DNA of 64,000 bases from Ornithobacterium rhinotracheale (GTDB lineage: Bacteria; Bacteroidota; Bacteroidia; Flavobacteriales; Weeksellaceae). The stretch is from assembly GCF_022832975.1 (NCBI RefSeq), contig NZ_CP094846.1, positions 1,151,501 to 1,215,500 of the forward strand, written 5' to 3'. Shown here piece after piece: positions 38,758-48,835 of the stretch. Each line of letters begins with the position of its first letter. Position 1 is the first letter of the stretch. The notes beneath the pieces were generated by a model. It was not told the DNA's origin, ran no database searches, and saw only the letters and a list, made by a program, of their open reading frames with translations. Position numbers and translations under genes: made by a program.

Positions 38758-39177
38758 TTATCGCTTAAAGTGTAACAATAATAAATTGTTCTGGTATAGG
38801 TATAAATCTTTTCCTTTGATTTCGTAGCGATTGGATTTGCCTAAAAGTGATAAATATCTATTTTCTATATCTAATTGTGGGCAGGCCATGCGAGTGCTTG
38901 CTAAGTTTGAAAAATTAATCACTCCAGCTTGAGCGGTACATGGTCCAAAGAATCGGTTGCATCCCGCAAATCCGTTTACTTTTAATTCTGTGCCTTCTTT
39001 TTGAAAGTTGATAGATAAAGGTGATGCATTAAATCCTAGTTCTGCATCTTTATTGTTTTGTAAAATCCAATTTCCGTATAATTTTGCAACATCGGTAGAG
39101 CCTTTAGTAATAGGGCTAAGGGCGTCGCATGAGAATAGTAAAATTGCCATTACAAATAATATTGATATTTTTTTCAT
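38758..39177 (-). CDS. META-domain lipoprotein (HslJ-like)
   Basis: A 139-residue lipoprotein (signal with FSC lipobox at ~17). The mature part shows the META/HslJ pattern: LYGNWILQNN, INFQKEGTELKVNGFAGCNR, then FSNLASTRMACPQLDIENRY and a final strand pair KDLYLYQNNLLLLHF. HslJ-type proteins are linked to heat and novobiocin tolerance in Escherichia coli; the role here is unknown. It ends 4 bp before the pheT stop codon region upstream, so the two may be cotranscribed. Confidence 0.82.
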   Translation of the reverse strand: MKKISILFVMAILLFSCDALSPITKGSTDVAKLYGNWILQNNKDAELGFNASPLSINFQKEGTELKVNGFAGCNRFFGPCTAQAGVINFSNLASTRMACPQLDIENRYLSLLGKSNRYEIKGKDLYLYQNNLLLLHFKR

Positions 39178-39181
39178 TTTG

Positions 39182-41611
39182 TTAATTTCTAAGTTCTGCG
39201 TTTAATTTATCTTGAAGCGCCTTGATTACTTTTTTCATAATTGCATCAATTTGCTTATCGTTCATTGTTTTTTCTTCGTCTTGTAATTGAAGGCTGATTG
39301 CATACGATTTTTTACCCTCAGGGAGTTTGTCTCCTTGGTACACATCAAATAAGTTTACACCTTTGATGTGGGTGCTATCGCAAGCCTCAACACATTCTCT
39401 TACGGCATCGTAACTTGTATCTGTATTCAATAATAGAGCCAAATCTCTTCTCACGCTTGGGAATTTAGGTAAATTCTTGAATTTCATACCTTTATTTTCC
39501 TCATAGTTTTTGTAAAGAGACGCCATAGTGAATTCTGCGTAGTACACAGGCTGCTCGATGTCGAATTTCTTCAATAAATCTTTGTTTACCTCAGCTACAT
39601 ACACCAAAGATTCTTCGTTCAAAAGATAGTTGAGTGCATAGGTGAAATAATTTTTTTCTAATTCGGCACCTTTTGTATTTTGTGCTTTGAATTTTTCTAA
39701 TATTTGCTCAACAACACCTTTAAGGTAGAAGAACGAAACATTTCTTGATTTTTCTTGCCAATTTTCACCTGCTACATCACCTGTTACGGCAAGGGCTAAA
39801 TGTGGCGTTTCGATATATTTTCCGTTTTCTACTCGGTAAGATTTTCCAAATTCAAATAATTTGATGTTGGTATTACGGCGTTTGATATTGTAGTCTAAGT
39901 TTGAAAGCAAACTTGGCAGCAAACTTCTACGCATGGTAGAAACATCTTGGCTTAATGAATTAATCAAAGTCACCGAGTTTTCTTCGTTGTAGCCCAACCA
40001 GTCGTTGTATTCTTTTTTGTACATTGAAAGGTTCATCGCCTCGTTGAATCCGTGTGTAATCAATAAATCAGAAATTCCCTCGCTCACTTTGTGGTTTAAG
40101 AATCCTTCTCCCGCAACGATAGAAGAGCTTACTTTTTCATTGATTTGGATATTGTTGTATCCGTAGATTCTCAAAATATCTTCAATCACATCAATCTCTC
40201 GCTGAACATCTACACGATAAGCAGGTACTTTCAATTCTAAAGTTCCGTCTGTTTCAGAGATGATTTCGATATCAAGCAATTCTAAAATTTCTTTGATTTT
40301 CTCGCGATGAAGTCTTTCCCCCAAAATTCTTTCTACATTTCTATATTGTAGCAAAACATCAAAATCTTCGATTGGAGTAGGGTAGACATCAACTACTTCA
40401 CCCACCACTTCGCCACCTGCGATTTCTTGGATTAATTTTACTGCAAAATGTAATGCTTTTACACAATAATTCGGGTCGATTCCTCTTTCAAATCGGAACG
40501 ATGAATCGCTATTGATGGTTTGGCTTTTGGCAGTTTTTCTTACGCTCACAGGATTGAAGTAAGCACTTTCCAAAAAGATATTTTGTGTGGTTTCGCTCAC
40601 AGCAGAATCTTTACCACCCATTACACCTGCTATACACATTGGTTCGTTTGCGTTGCAAATCATCAAATCATCGCCGCTCAAGGTGCGTTCTACCTCATCT
40701 AGCGTAGTAAATTTCTCGCCATTGGTGGCTTTTTTAACGATAATGGTATTTCCTGCAATTTTATCGGCATCAAAAGCGTGCATGGGTTGTCCCAATCCGT
40801 GCAACACATAATTGGTAGCATCTACCAAGTTGTTTTTAGGAGAAAGCCCGATGGCTTTTAATCTCTGTTGAAGCCATTGTGGAGAAGGTGCTACTTTTAC
40901 TCCTTTGATATAAATTCCTGCATATCTTGGACAAAGCTCAGCATCTTCTACTTTTACTTCAATTGGAGATTTTTCTTTTGAGCTGATTTCAAGTTCGGTA
41001 TCTGGCTGCTCAAAAGTCGCATTTAATTTTTTAGATTTCATGGCAACGTAGGCGTCTCTTGCTACACCGAAATGCGACATAGCATCTGCACGATTGGCAG
41101 TGAGTCCGATTTCGTACACATAATCTACGCTCTCATCAATAATTTCTGATAGGGGAGTTCCGGCTGTTAAACTTTCATCCATTACCCAAATGCCCGAATT
41201 GTCTTCAGAAATGCGCAATTCTTTTTGAGAGCAAATCATTCCGTTGGATTCTTCGCCCCTTAGTTTTGCTTTTTTGATGGTAAATGAATTACCCTTATCA
41301 TCTTTGATTACGGTGCCCACAGTGGCCACGGGAACATTTTGCCCTGCTCCTATGTTAGGCGCACCGCACACGATTTGCTGAATGTTACCATTTCCTAAAT
41401 CTACGGTTGTAACTTTAAGTTTGTCGGCGTTGGGATGTTGTTCGCAGGTCAATACTTTTCCTACAACAAAACCTTCTAAATCTTCTTTGGCAACGCCAGT
41501 TTTTTCTACTCCTTCTACTTCAAGTCCTGTATCGGTTAAAATGGCTGAAACTTTTTCTACATTTAAATCTGTTTTTAAAAAATCAGATAGCCATTGGTGA
41601 GAAATTTTCAT
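39182..41611 (-). CDS. pheT: Phenylalanine-tRNA ligase beta subunit
   Basis: 809 residues with all expected domains: N-terminal B1, EMAP-like tRNA-binding domain (DLEGFVVGKVLTCEQHPNAD at ~44-63), B3/4 domain (NRADAMSHFGVARD ~172), B5 (~410-480), catalytic-like core (FRFERGIDPN, ~372) and C-terminal FDX-ACB anticodon-binding domain (PKFPSVRRDLALLL ~720 to the end). The alpha subunit gene pheS is not adjacent, which is usual in this phylum. Confidence 0.97.
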   Translation of the reverse strand: MKISHQWLSDFLKTDLNVEKVSAILTDTGLEVEGVEKTGVAKEDLEGFVVGKVLTCEQHPNADKLKVTTVDLGNGNIQQIVCGAPNIGAGQNVPVATVGTVIKDDKGNSFTIKKAKLRGEESNGMICSQKELRISEDNSGIWVMDESLTAGTPLSEIIDESVDYVYEIGLTANRADAMSHFGVARDAYVAMKSKKLNATFEQPDTELEISSKEKSPIEVKVEDAELCPRYAGIYIKGVKVAPSPQWLQQRLKAIGLSPKNNLVDATNYVLHGLGQPMHAFDADKIAGNTIIVKKATNGEKFTTLDEVERTLSGDDLMICNANEPMCIAGVMGGKDSAVSETTQNIFLESAYFNPVSVRKTAKSQTINSDSSFRFERGIDPNYCVKALHFAVKLIQEIAGGEVVGEVVDVYPTPIEDFDVLLQYRNVERILGERLHREKIKEILELLDIEIISETDGTLELKVPAYRVDVQREIDVIEDILRIYGYNNIQINEKVSSSIVAGEGFLNHKVSEGISDLLITHGFNEAMNLSMYKKEYNDWLGYNEENSVTLINSLSQDVSTMRRSLLPSLLSNLDYNIKRRNTNIKLFEFGKSYRVENGKYIETPHLALAVTGDVAGENWQEKSRNVSFFYLKGVVEQILEKFKAQNTKGAELEKNYFTYALNYLLNEESLVYVAEVNKDLLKKFDIEQPVYYAEFTMASLYKNYEENKGMKFKNLPKFPSVRRDLALLLNTDTSYDAVRECVEACDSTHIKGVNLFDVYQGDKLPEGKKSYAISLQLQDEEKTMNDKQIDAIMKKVIKALQDKLNAELRN

Positions 41612-41652
41612 GTATTATAGATTAAATACTTATTTATGTTGGTTTAAATTTT

Positions 41653-42771
41653 TTATTTAGCTGAAAGCATTAGTGGCATCACAAGCATTAAGATTTCTTC
41701 GCCTTCTTCCAAGTCTCCCACAGGTTTTATGATACCCGCACGGCTTGGCTCAGACATAGAAAGTGTAATGTCTTCGCTTTGTAAATTTTGTAAGATTTCA
41801 GACAAGAATTTAGCATTAAATCCAATTTGGAATTCTTCTCCATGGTAGTCGCATGGCAATTTTTCCTCAGCCTTGTTTGCAAAATCCGTATCTTCTGAGT
41901 TGATGGTTAATTGATTACCATTTAGTTTTAATCTTACAAGATAAGTTGATTTATTGGCAAAGATAGATACACGGCGTAGCGAGTTCAAGAACATCGTACG
42001 GTTGATAGTCATCACTTTTGGATTTTCTTTCGGGATCACAGCACCATAAGCAGGATATTTCCCATCTACCAATCGGCAAGTAATGGTCAAATTCCCTACG
42101 CTAAATCTTGCATTGTTTTCGTTATAGTCCACAATCACATCTTCTCCAGAGGGCAAAATATTTTTTAAGATATTCATAGGCTTTTTAGGCATAATGAATT
42201 CCGAACCATCTGTTGAATGTAAATCATTTCTTGTATATTTCACCAAGCGGTGTGCATCTGTTCCCACAAATTGTAGGAAATTGCTATTCCATTCGAAATA
42301 AACACCTGTCATCACAGGGCGATGAGTATCGTTGCTCGTTGCAAAAATAGTTTTGTTAATCGCCTCTACCAAGACATCGCTCGGGATTGTTGTGGAGCTT
42401 ACATCTGGCAAAGCTGGTGTTTCTGGAAAATCCTCAGACGAAAGATAAGATAGCTGGTATTTACCTTGATCAGAAACGATTTCTAATTGATTATCTTCTC
42501 TTTTTAAGAAAGTTAAAGGCTGGTCTGGGAAAGTTTTAAGCGTATCAAGCAAAATCTTTGAAGGCACGCAAATAGATTCCACATCTTCTGATTGAACTTC
42601 GATCACGGTTGAAATGGTGGTTTCTAAATCTGTTGCAGTGATTTTCAATTGATTGTGATCTAAATCAAACAAAAAATTGTCTAAAATAGCTAAAGTATTG
42701 CTTGAATTTATGACGCTACCTAGCATTTGTAGGTGCTTTTGCAATGTCGAACTCGCAACGATAAATTTCAT
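41653..42771 (-). CDS. dnaN: DNA polymerase III beta sliding clamp
   Basis: A 372-residue clamp with three repeated clamp folds. Recognisable pieces are MKFIVASSTLQKHLQMLGSVI at the start, ATDLETTIS (~51-59), PVMTGVYFEW and VGTDAHRLVKY in the second domain, and the C-terminal VMPLMLS replacing the common VMPMRL motif. It encircles DNA and tethers polymerase. Located between pheT and an acyl-CoA reductase gene, not beside dnaA. Confidence 0.96.
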   Translation of the reverse strand: MKFIVASSTLQKHLQMLGSVINSSNTLAILDNFLFDLDHNQLKITATDLETTISTVIEVQSEDVESICVPSKILLDTLKTFPDQPLTFLKREDNQLEIVSDQGKYQLSYLSSEDFPETPALPDVSSTTIPSDVLVEAINKTIFATSNDTHRPVMTGVYFEWNSNFLQFVGTDAHRLVKYTRNDLHSTDGSEFIMPKKPMNILKNILPSGEDVIVDYNENNARFSVGNLTITCRLVDGKYPAYGAVIPKENPKVMTINRTMFLNSLRRVSIFANKSTYLVRLKLNGNQLTINSEDTDFANKAEEKLPCDYHGEEFQIGFNAKFLSEILQNLQSEDITLSMSEPSRAGIIKPVGDLEEGEEILMLVMPLMLSAK

Positions 42772-42856
42772 ATTATATTAATTTTTAATCTATAACTTAA
42801 TCCAACAAATGTACACAATTAACTTTGAAAATGAAAACTTTTCAAGATACTTAGAT

Positions 42857-43903
42857 TCATTTTAGCCCGATAATCCATTCCATAGTATCAATCCCATCGG
42901 CATAATCCCAAAGATTTGGTCGTTGTGCTTGCCCGAGTGGAGTAGTGGTTAAAGTTGTATTAAAGTTTTCTGTCACAAGGCATTGAATCTTGTCTTGTAG
43001 CGATTCCAAAGTTTGGTTTAAAATAACATCGGAGTTATATTTTTCATAATAAACCACCGCAATGGGACTGAAAAGTGAAGCGTTTTCTTCCAGCAATACA
43101 AAACTATTGTCCAAAATTGGAATTTGTTTCATCATCAAAATCGCACGATTGTAATCATAATTATTGGCGTATTTATGATGATTGATGATGTCTTTCCAAT
43201 CGTAAAGTGCTTTAAAAATTCGGTCTAAATCGTAATTTTCAGGCACATAAAGTTTTGTCACATTTCGGCAACCCAAACCAAAATATCGGAGCATATCGTG
43301 ACAAAGCAATTTCAATTGTTCGTCTGTTTCATCGCCTGTGAGCACCGCCACCGATGTTCTGTTTCGGCGAATGATGTGCGGCTTGTTTTTGAAATAAGAT
43401 TCAAAATAGCGCGCCGTGTTGTCGCTACCCGTAGCTATTACTGCATCGTAATTGTGTAGATTTTCAACCACTTCTATGGCTTGGTTTAAATCTTCTGAAT
43501 TTGTTTTTAGAAAATCAATCATGTATTGCATGAGCGATTGATCTTTGGACGATAATTTGATTTGAGCCTTTTTGCCCGCAAGCAACACGCAAAGCAAATC
43601 GTGAAATCCCACCAAAGGAATGTTGCCTGCCGCTACGATGCCAATGGTTTGATTTTTAGGCGAAAAAATATAGTTTTTAAGCCATTTTTCTATATTTTCT
43701 TGGGTTAAAGCCTGCGACCATTCACTTAGCGTGAAAAGCATGTTTTCTTCTGTAAACCAAGGATTTTGTGCGCTGGCTTTTCGTATGGCAAGGACAAGCT
43801 TCTCCTGCTCGGGAGAAAAATCGTTTTTTGAATGATTTTTTATGAATGATTCTAAATTACGCCCCAAATCGCAAAAAGTTGCGACACGATTTTTTAATTG
43901 CAT
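42857..43903 (-). CDS. LuxC-like acyl-CoA reductase
   Basis: A 348-residue protein. The centre has IGIVAAGNIPLVGFHDLLCV (~104-123) and YDAVIATGSDNTARYFESYF (~153-172), characteristic of the LuxC/acyl-CoA reductase branch of the aldehyde dehydrogenase superfamily; FGLGCRNVTKLY (~214-225) holds the candidate catalytic Cys. It would reduce acyl-CoA to aldehyde with NADPH. It diverges from a ferredoxin gene 41 bp away, an arrangement repeated in other flavobacteria. Confidence 0.82.
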   Translation of the reverse strand: MQLKNRVATFCDLGRNLESFIKNHSKNDFSPEQEKLVLAIRKASAQNPWFTEENMLFTLSEWSQALTQENIEKWLKNYIFSPKNQTIGIVAAGNIPLVGFHDLLCVLLAGKKAQIKLSSKDQSLMQYMIDFLKTNSEDLNQAIEVVENLHNYDAVIATGSDNTARYFESYFKNKPHIIRRNRTSVAVLTGDETDEQLKLLCHDMLRYFGLGCRNVTKLYVPENYDLDRIFKALYDWKDIINHHKYANNYDYNRAILMMKQIPILDNSFVLLEENASLFSPIAVVYYEKYNSDVILNQTLESLQDKIQCLVTENFNTTLTTTPLGQAQRPNLWDYADGIDTMEWIIGLK

Positions 43904-43944
43904 AGAATTTGTTGTTAATTTGCAACAAAAATAAGATTTTAATT

Positions 43945-44292
43945 ATGGCAATCAAAATAACAGACGAATGTATTAATTGTGGCGCTTGCGAACCAGAGTG
44001 CCCAAACAACGCAATTTACGAAGGAGCTATGGATTGGCGTTTTGAAGACGGAACTACGCTTTCAGGTTTTGTAGCGGGTAGAAACGGACATTCGGCCGAT
44101 GCTGCCGAAGCACAAGAGCCAATTAGCGACGATATTTACTACATCGTTCCAGATAAATGTACCGAGTGTAAAGGTTTTCACGACGAGCCACAATGTGCGG
44201 CTGTGTGTCCTGTGGATTGCTGTGTGCCAGACGAGAATTTCCAAGAGTCTGAAGAAGAATTATTGGAGAAAAAAGATATGTTGCATTCTTAA
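43945..44292 (+). CDS. 4Fe-4S dicluster ferredoxin
   Basis: 115 residues from the ATG at 43945 (MAIKITDECINCGACEPECP); the frame upstream is not conserved. Two clusters are indicated: CINCGACEPEC (residues ~9-19, with a further Cys in ECP) and CTECKGFHDEPQCAAVCPVDC (~72-92). An insertion between them and the His-containing spacing resemble the Azotobacter FdI-like/Bacteroidetes fdx group. Electron carrier in the cytoplasm; the redox partner is unknown, possibly the divergent acyl-CoA reductase. Confidence 0.9.
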   Translation: MAIKITDECINCGACEPECPNNAIYEGAMDWRFEDGTTLSGFVAGRNGHSADAAEAQEPISDDIYYIVPDKCTECKGFHDEPQCAAVCPVDCCVPDENFQESEEELLEKKDMLHS

Positions 44293-44323
44293 TTGAATCA
44301 AGATTTTAAGTTATTAGAAAAAA

Positions 44324-44355
44324 AACGCGATTTTCAATGAAAATCGCGTTTTTTT
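44324..44355. terminator. Bidirectional terminator between ferredoxin and hisE-like genes
   Basis: Perfect 12-bp stem aacgcgattttc / gaaaatcgcgtt with a 3-nt loop, A-run on one side and T7 on the other, so it can serve both convergent genes. Confidence 0.88.
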
Positions 44356-44369
44356 ATATTTTTTTAGTT

Positions 44370-44681
44370 TTAGTAAACTTTATCTTTTTTTCCGTTTTTG
44401 TCTCGATCTTTTAAGATGAGCAAAACATCTTTGAGCGAGTAGCCGCGATCGTGCAGTGCTAGCATATAGTAGTAGAAAACATCTGCCGCTTCTTCTAAGA
44501 AATCTTTGTCGCATTCTTTACCAGAAGCAATGACCATCTCCACCGATTCTTCGCCCATTTTTTTAGCCAATTGATATGGTCCTAGGCTGAGTTTTCGAGC
44601 CAAGCGATTATTTTTATCTTGTGATTTAGCTTCTTCTATTTTTCTCTCAAATTTCTTGAGAAAGGGAAATTCTTTGGGCAT
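44370..44681 (-). CDS. hisE: Phosphoribosyl-ATP pyrophosphatase-like (HisE/MazG fold)
   Basis: 103 residues with the PRA-PH pattern GPYQLAKKMGEESVEMVIAS and DFLEEAADVFYYYMLAL, i.e. the acidic metal-binding residues of the all-alpha NTP pyrophosphatase fold (E-x-x-E and E-x-x-D). HisE catalyses step two of histidine biosynthesis. No other his gene lies in the window, so a general MazG-like house-cleaning pyrophosphatase is a possible alternative. Confidence 0.72.
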   Translation of the reverse strand: MPKEFPFLKKFERKIEEAKSQDKNNRLARKLSLGPYQLAKKMGEESVEMVIASGKECDKDFLEEAADVFYYYMLALHDRGYSLKDVLLILKDRDKNGKKDKVY

Positions 44682-44783
44682 ACAATCTGTTTAAAAAATT
44701 CGTTTAGGGCTTGCAAGTTATAAATTAATTAATGACTATAAAATTTTTTAGTCTTAAAATACCCTCAAATCCTATTTTTTTAA

Positions 44784-45206
44784 TTAATCTACACGCTCCC
44801 AAATCTGTGTTTTTCCTAGAAGAGATATGCCTAAATAGCCACGCATTTTAAGTTTGTCTTTTCCCATTGGCTCAGCTTTGCAAGAATAAACGTTGCCCGT
44901 TTGTGGGTCGATGATTTTACCATTTACCCAGGTGTCGCCTTTTTTCTTCAGTCCGGTCAAAATCTCTAAGCCTAAAATTCTCTTATTTTTCTTATCGCCT
45001 TTGCATTCAGAACAAATTCCGTTGATATCTTTTGGGTCTCCAATTTTTACAACTTTACCATGTAACGCATTTCCTTTAGGGTAAATTTTAATGTGTGTAC
45101 GCACGGCTCCCGTTTTTTCGTCCAAAATTTTCCAAGTTCCTACAGGGGTTTGTGCAAAGGTAAATCCCACCATCGTTAATAACATAAGAGTAACAATCTT
45201 TTTCAT
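44784..45206 (-). CDS. DUF2147 secreted protein, copy 1
   Basis: 140 residues: signal peptide (KIVTLMLLTMVGFTFAQ) followed by the DUF2147 pattern PVGTWKILDEKTGAVRTHI, CSECKGDKKNKRILGLEIL, KKGDTWVNGKIIDPQTGNVY, MRGYLGISLLGKTQIWERV. A small beta-barrel exported to the periplasm, function unknown. The neighbouring 45307-45729 gene is a close paralogue, so a tandem duplication. Confidence 0.85.
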   Translation of the reverse strand: MKKIVTLMLLTMVGFTFAQTPVGTWKILDEKTGAVRTHIKIYPKGNALHGKVVKIGDPKDINGICSECKGDKKNKRILGLEILTGLKKKGDTWVNGKIIDPQTGNVYSCKAEPMGKDKLKMRGYLGISLLGKTQIWERVD

Positions 45207-45306
45207 ATCAAATAATTAAATGTACCCTAAAGAATACAAAAAGTATACCTAATATATTAAATAGTTGATTGTTAGTATTTTATAGTTTTTCAGTATTAAA
45301 TTAAAG

Positions 45307-45729
45307 TTAATTTACGCGTTCCCAAACCTGAGTTCGCCCCAAAAGAGAGAAGCCTAAAAAGCCACGAACTTTTAATTTGTTTTTGCCGTCTAATTCAATT
45401 TTGCATGAATATTCTTTGCCCGAATCTGGGTCGGTAATTTTGCCATCTTCCCAAATGTTTCCGTTTTTCTTCAGTCCTGTGATGACCTCCAAGCCAATGA
45501 GCGGTTGATTCTTTTTGCTGCCTTTGCATTTATCGCACTTTTTATTTTGTAGGGCAGGATTCGTAATTTTCACGATTTTGCCGAAGAGCTCACCATTTTT
45601 TTCGTAGATTTTCACAAACGAACGGGCTTTTCCTGTGTTGTCATCTATCGTTTTCCAAGTACCAACGGGCGATTGCGCCATGATAAATCCTGAAAGACTG
45701 ATAAATAGTAATAGTAAAATTCTTTTCAT
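45307..45729 (-). CDS. DUF2147 secreted protein, copy 2
   Basis: 140 residues from the ATG at 45729, which begins a normal signal peptide (MKRILLLLFISLSGFIMAQ); the frame open to 45795 lacks one. The same motifs as copy 1 are present (PVGTWKTIDDNTGKARSF, CDKCKGSKKNQPLIGLEVI, VRGFLGFSLLGRTQVWERV) at roughly 60 percent identity by eye. Two CxxC cysteines are conserved in both copies, possibly metal or disulfide. Confidence 0.85.
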   Translation of the reverse strand: MKRILLLLFISLSGFIMAQSPVGTWKTIDDNTGKARSFVKIYEKNGELFGKIVKITNPALQNKKCDKCKGSKKNQPLIGLEVITGLKKNGNIWEDGKITDPDSGKEYSCKIELDGKNKLKVRGFLGFSLLGRTQVWERVN

Positions 45730-45947
45730 TTTGCAAATATATAAAAAATAATTAATTGAGTTAATTAAATGATTTTTTTTGATTAAAACTGACAAAATGG
45801 CGGGTTTTTTGTGGTGTAATTATCGTGTTTAAGTCATTTTATACATTTTTTAATTATGGCTAAAAACTTGCTATTAACAAAGAAATTAAAAACCCTAACA
45901 TATAATAATAGAAAAACAACAGCACACTTAAAAAAGAGAAATTAACT

Positions 45948-48539
45948 ATGGATATCAATAAATTTACAATAAAATCGCAGGAAGTAGTGCAAAAAGCACA
46001 ACAACTTGCACAAATGCATGGAAACCAAGCGATAGAGAACGGCCATTTGATGGAAGCTCTATTGAACGAAGATAATCAAGTAATCGGGTTTATTCTTAAA
46101 AAACAAGGCGTAAACATAGATTATTTGAAAAAAGAATTAGAGAAAATTATCAATACCTACGCTAAGGTTACAGGTGGCGATATGCATGTTTCATCGGCTT
46201 TAGGTCGTGTGCTAAACGAAGCATCGATTGAAGCGCAAAAGATGAAAGATGAATTTGTGAGCGTGGAGCACTTGCTTTTAGCTTTATTAAATGCCAACGA
46301 CAGAGTATCTGATTTGCTTAAATCTTTAGGCGTATCGCACCAAGGGACTTTGGATGTGAGTGCAGAGCTTAGAAAAGGTGAGCGTGTAACTTCTCAAAGT
46401 GCGGAAGATACCTACAATTCGCTTTCAAAATATGCCAAAAACTTAAATGATTTGGTGATTGAAGGAAAATTAGATCCCGTGATTGGGCGTGACGAAGAAA
46501 TTCGCCGTGTATTGCAAATTTTGTCGAGAAGAACTAAAAACAACCCGATTCTAATCGGTGAGCCAGGCGTGGGTAAAACTGCCATTGCCGAAGGTTTAGC
46601 GCACAGAATTGTAAACGGCGATGTGCCCGAAAACTTGAAAGATAAAATCATCTATTCACTGGATATGGGAGCACTCGTTGCGGGGGCTAAGTACAAAGGT
46701 GAATTTGAGGAAAGATTAAAATCAGTGGTAAAAGAAGTGACTGGTTCCGAAGGGCAGATCATTTTGTTCATCGATGAAATTCACACACTTGTAGGTGCTG
46801 GTGGTGGAGAAGGCGCAATGGATGCTGCCAATATTTTGAAGCCAGCCTTGGCGCGTGGTGAATTGCGTTCAATTGGGGCTACGACTTTAAACGAATATCA
46901 AAAATATTTTGAAAAAGATAAAGCACTTGAGCGTCGATTCCAAAAAGTAATGGTGGAAGAACCAAACGAAGAAGATGCAATTTCTATCTTGCGTGGTATC
47001 AAAGAAAAATATGAGGTTCACCATAAAATCAGAATCAAAGACGAGGCGATTATCGCTGCCGTTGAGCTTTCCGAAAGATATATTTCAGATAGATTTTTGC
47101 CAGATAAAGCAATTGACTTAATCGATGAAGCATCTTCTAAATTGCGTATGGAAATGAATTCTAAACCAGAGGAATTAGATGTTTTGGATAGAAAAATCAT
47201 GCAATTAGAAATTGAAATCGAAGCGATTAAGCGTGAAAATGATGAGCGAAAATTAGCTTTGTTAAAACAAGAACTTTCTGAATTAAATGATAAAAGAAGC
47301 GAATTAAATGCGACTTGGCAGTCTGAGAAAAACTTAGCCGACAACATTCAAGTGGCTCGCAAAAATATCGAGGATTTAAAATTGGAAGCCGAGCGTGCCG
47401 AGCGTTTGGGTGACTACGGAAAAGTAGCAGAAATCCGTTACGGTAAAATTAAAGAAGAAGAAGCTAAGTTGGCTGAATTGGAAAAACAATTTACCGACCA
47501 AGACGCCAAAATGATTAAGGAAGAAGTAGATAGAGAAGATATTGCCGAAGTGGTAGCTCGCTGGACAGGAATCCCTGTGACCAAAATGATGCAATCTGAG
47601 CGAGATAAATTGCTTAATCTTGAATCTGAATTGCACCGTCGTGTCATTGGGCAAGAAGAAGCAATCTCTGCCGTGTCTGATGCGATTCGTAGAAATCGTG
47701 CAGGCTTGAGCGATGAGCGTAGACCGATTGGTTCGTTCCTATTCTTAGGTTCGACTGGGGTAGGGAAAACCGAGCTGGCAAAAGCCTTGGCGGAATACTT
47801 ATTCGACGACGAAGATAGCATGACGCGTATCGACATGAGTGAATACCAAGAGCGCCATGCCGTGAGCCGTTTGGTAGGAGCGCCTCCGGGCTATGTGGGT
47901 TACGATGAAGGCGGACAATTGACGGAAGCCGTACGCCGTCGCCCATATTCAGTGGTGCTTTTAGACGAGATAGAAAAAGCGCATCCAGATGCATTTAATA
48001 TCTTGTTGCAAGTGCTCGATGACGGACGATTGACGGACAATAAAGGACGCACCGTGAATTTCAAAAACACGATTGTGATTATGACATCAAACATCGGTTC
48101 GCACATTATTCAAGATAATTTTGCCGATTTAGACAACAAAGATGAAGAAACGGTTTTAAGCCAAACAAAAGAAGAGGTATTTACATTATTAAAGCAAAGC
48201 TTTAAGCCAGAATTCCTAAACCGTATCGATGAAACAATCCTTTTCAAACCATTGAAGAGAGAGGAAATCAAGGAAATAGTGGAGTTGCAGCTGAAATCTT
48301 TATCAAAATTATTAGCCAAACGAGACATCGTTCTAGACACCACGCTAGAGGCTATCAACTATTTGTCAAGAATTGGTTATGATCCGCAATTTGGAGCAAG
48401 ACCAATCAAGAGAGCCATTCAGCAAGAAGTGCTCAACAAATTGTCCAAAGAAATTTTGGCGGGCAATGTACACGACAACTCTGTAGTGCTCATCGATTAT
48501 TTCGAAGAAAGCGGATTGGTTTTTAGAACCAAAGAATAA
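45948..48539 (+). CDS. clpB: ATP-dependent chaperone ClpB
   Basis: 863 residues: N-terminal ClpN repeats (1-145), AAA+ module 1 with Walker A GEPGVGKT (Lys210) and Walker B ILFIDEIH, middle coiled-coil propeller (~400-520, [20 protein letters not shown]), AAA+ module 2 with Walker A GSTGVGKT (Lys607) and [11 protein letters not shown], and the C-terminal small domain. The coiled-coil M domain and absence of a ClpP-binding loop identify ClpB rather than ClpA/C. It resolubilises aggregates with DnaK. No CIRCE-like operator was seen upstream. Confidence 0.97.
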   Translation: MDINKFTIKSQEVVQKAQQLAQMHGNQAIENGHLMEALLNEDNQVIGFILKKQGVNIDYLKKELEKIINTYAKVTGGDMHVSSALGRVLNEASIEAQKMKDEFVSVEHLLLALLNANDRVSDLLKSLGVSHQGTLDVSAELRKGERVTSQSAEDTYNSLSKYAKNLNDLVIEGKLDPVIGRDEEIRRVLQILSRRTKNNPILIGEPGVGKTAIAEGLAHRIVNGDVPENLKDKIIYSLDMGALVAGAKYKGEFEERLKSVVKEVTGSEGQIILFIDEIHTLVGAGGGEGAMDAANILKPALARGELRSIGATTLNEYQKYFEKDKALERRFQKVMVEEPNEEDAISILRGIKEKYEVHHKIRIKDEAIIAAVELSERYISDRFLPDKAIDLIDEASSKLRMEMNSKPEELDVLDRKIMQLEIEIEAIKRENDERKLALLKQELSELNDKRSELNATWQSEKNLADNIQVARKNIEDLKLEAERAERLGDYGKVAEIRYGKIKEEEAKLAELEKQFTDQDAKMIKEEVDREDIAEVVARWTGIPVTKMMQSERDKLLNLESELHRRVIGQEEAISAVSDAIRRNRAGLSDERRPIGSFLFLGSTGVGKTELAKALAEYLFDDEDSMTRIDMSEYQERHAVSRLVGAPPGYVGYDEGGQLTEAVRRRPYSVVLLDEIEKAHPDAFNILLQVLDDGRLTDNKGRTVNFKNTIVIMTSNIGSHIIQDNFADLDNKDEETVLSQTKEEVFTLLKQSFKPEFLNRIDETILFKPLKREEIKEIVELQLKSLSKLLAKRDIVLDTTLEAINYLSRIGYDPQFGARPIKRAIQQEVLNKLSKEILAGNVHDNSVVLIDYFEESGLVFRTKE

Positions 48540-48560
48540 AAACTAAAACAATAAACATTA

Positions 48561-48597
48561 AAAATCCCTTCAGTTTTTGGCTGAAGGGATTTTTTAT
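48561..48597 (+). terminator. Terminator of clpB
   Basis: aaaatcccttcag / ctgaagggatttt stem followed by a T-run. Confidence 0.88.
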
Positions 48598-48614
48598 AGT
48601 TGAAAAATACTCAA

Positions 48615-48733
48615 CTAAGTATTTGTGAGTTGTTTTTTTAATTCCTCATCCGAAATCTTTTCATCGTTTTGTAAAAATAATGCTTTTGCTAAGATTATAT
48701 TTAAAGTTTCGTCATCTTTTATAGTATAATCCG
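48615..48733 (-). pseudogene. C-terminal stub of a small gene, probably cut by the prophage end
   Basis: About 38 codons (DYTIKDDETLNIILAKALFL, then QNDEKISDEELKKQLTNT) with no start codon of its own. The frame remains open further upstream to 48818 but there it passes through the tandem 22-bp repeats at 48734-48777, which do not look coding. The likely reading is a host gene downstream of clpB whose 5' part was separated by insertion of the prophage. If the longer frame is real it would start at 48818 with 67 residues. Confidence 0.4.
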
Positions 48734-48777
48734 CAAAACGAAATGTACACTTTTTCAAAACGAAATGTACATTTTTT
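48734..48777. repeat. Two tandem 22-bp direct repeats at the prophage edge
   Basis: Copies at 48734-48755 and 48756-48777 share CAAAACGAAATGTACA and then five of six bases. A 22-bp period at the very edge of a phage region resembles the repeated transposase-binding sites at the ends of Mu-type phages, but the terminal TG/CA dinucleotide could not be placed. Confidence 0.55.
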
Positions 48778-48810
48778 AGTCGGATGCAGACACAGCAAAG
48801 ATAGACAAAA

Positions 48811-48835
48811 GCCCTCACAATTGAGGGCTTTTTTA
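48811..48835 (-). terminator. Terminator after TS-like gene
   Basis: gccctca / tgagggc stem with flanking A-run and T-run; works in either direction. Confidence 0.7.

Noticed and set aside
47376-48358. Minus-strand frames of 80-130 codons inside clpB
   Set aside because: Antisense shadows of a strongly conserved gene.
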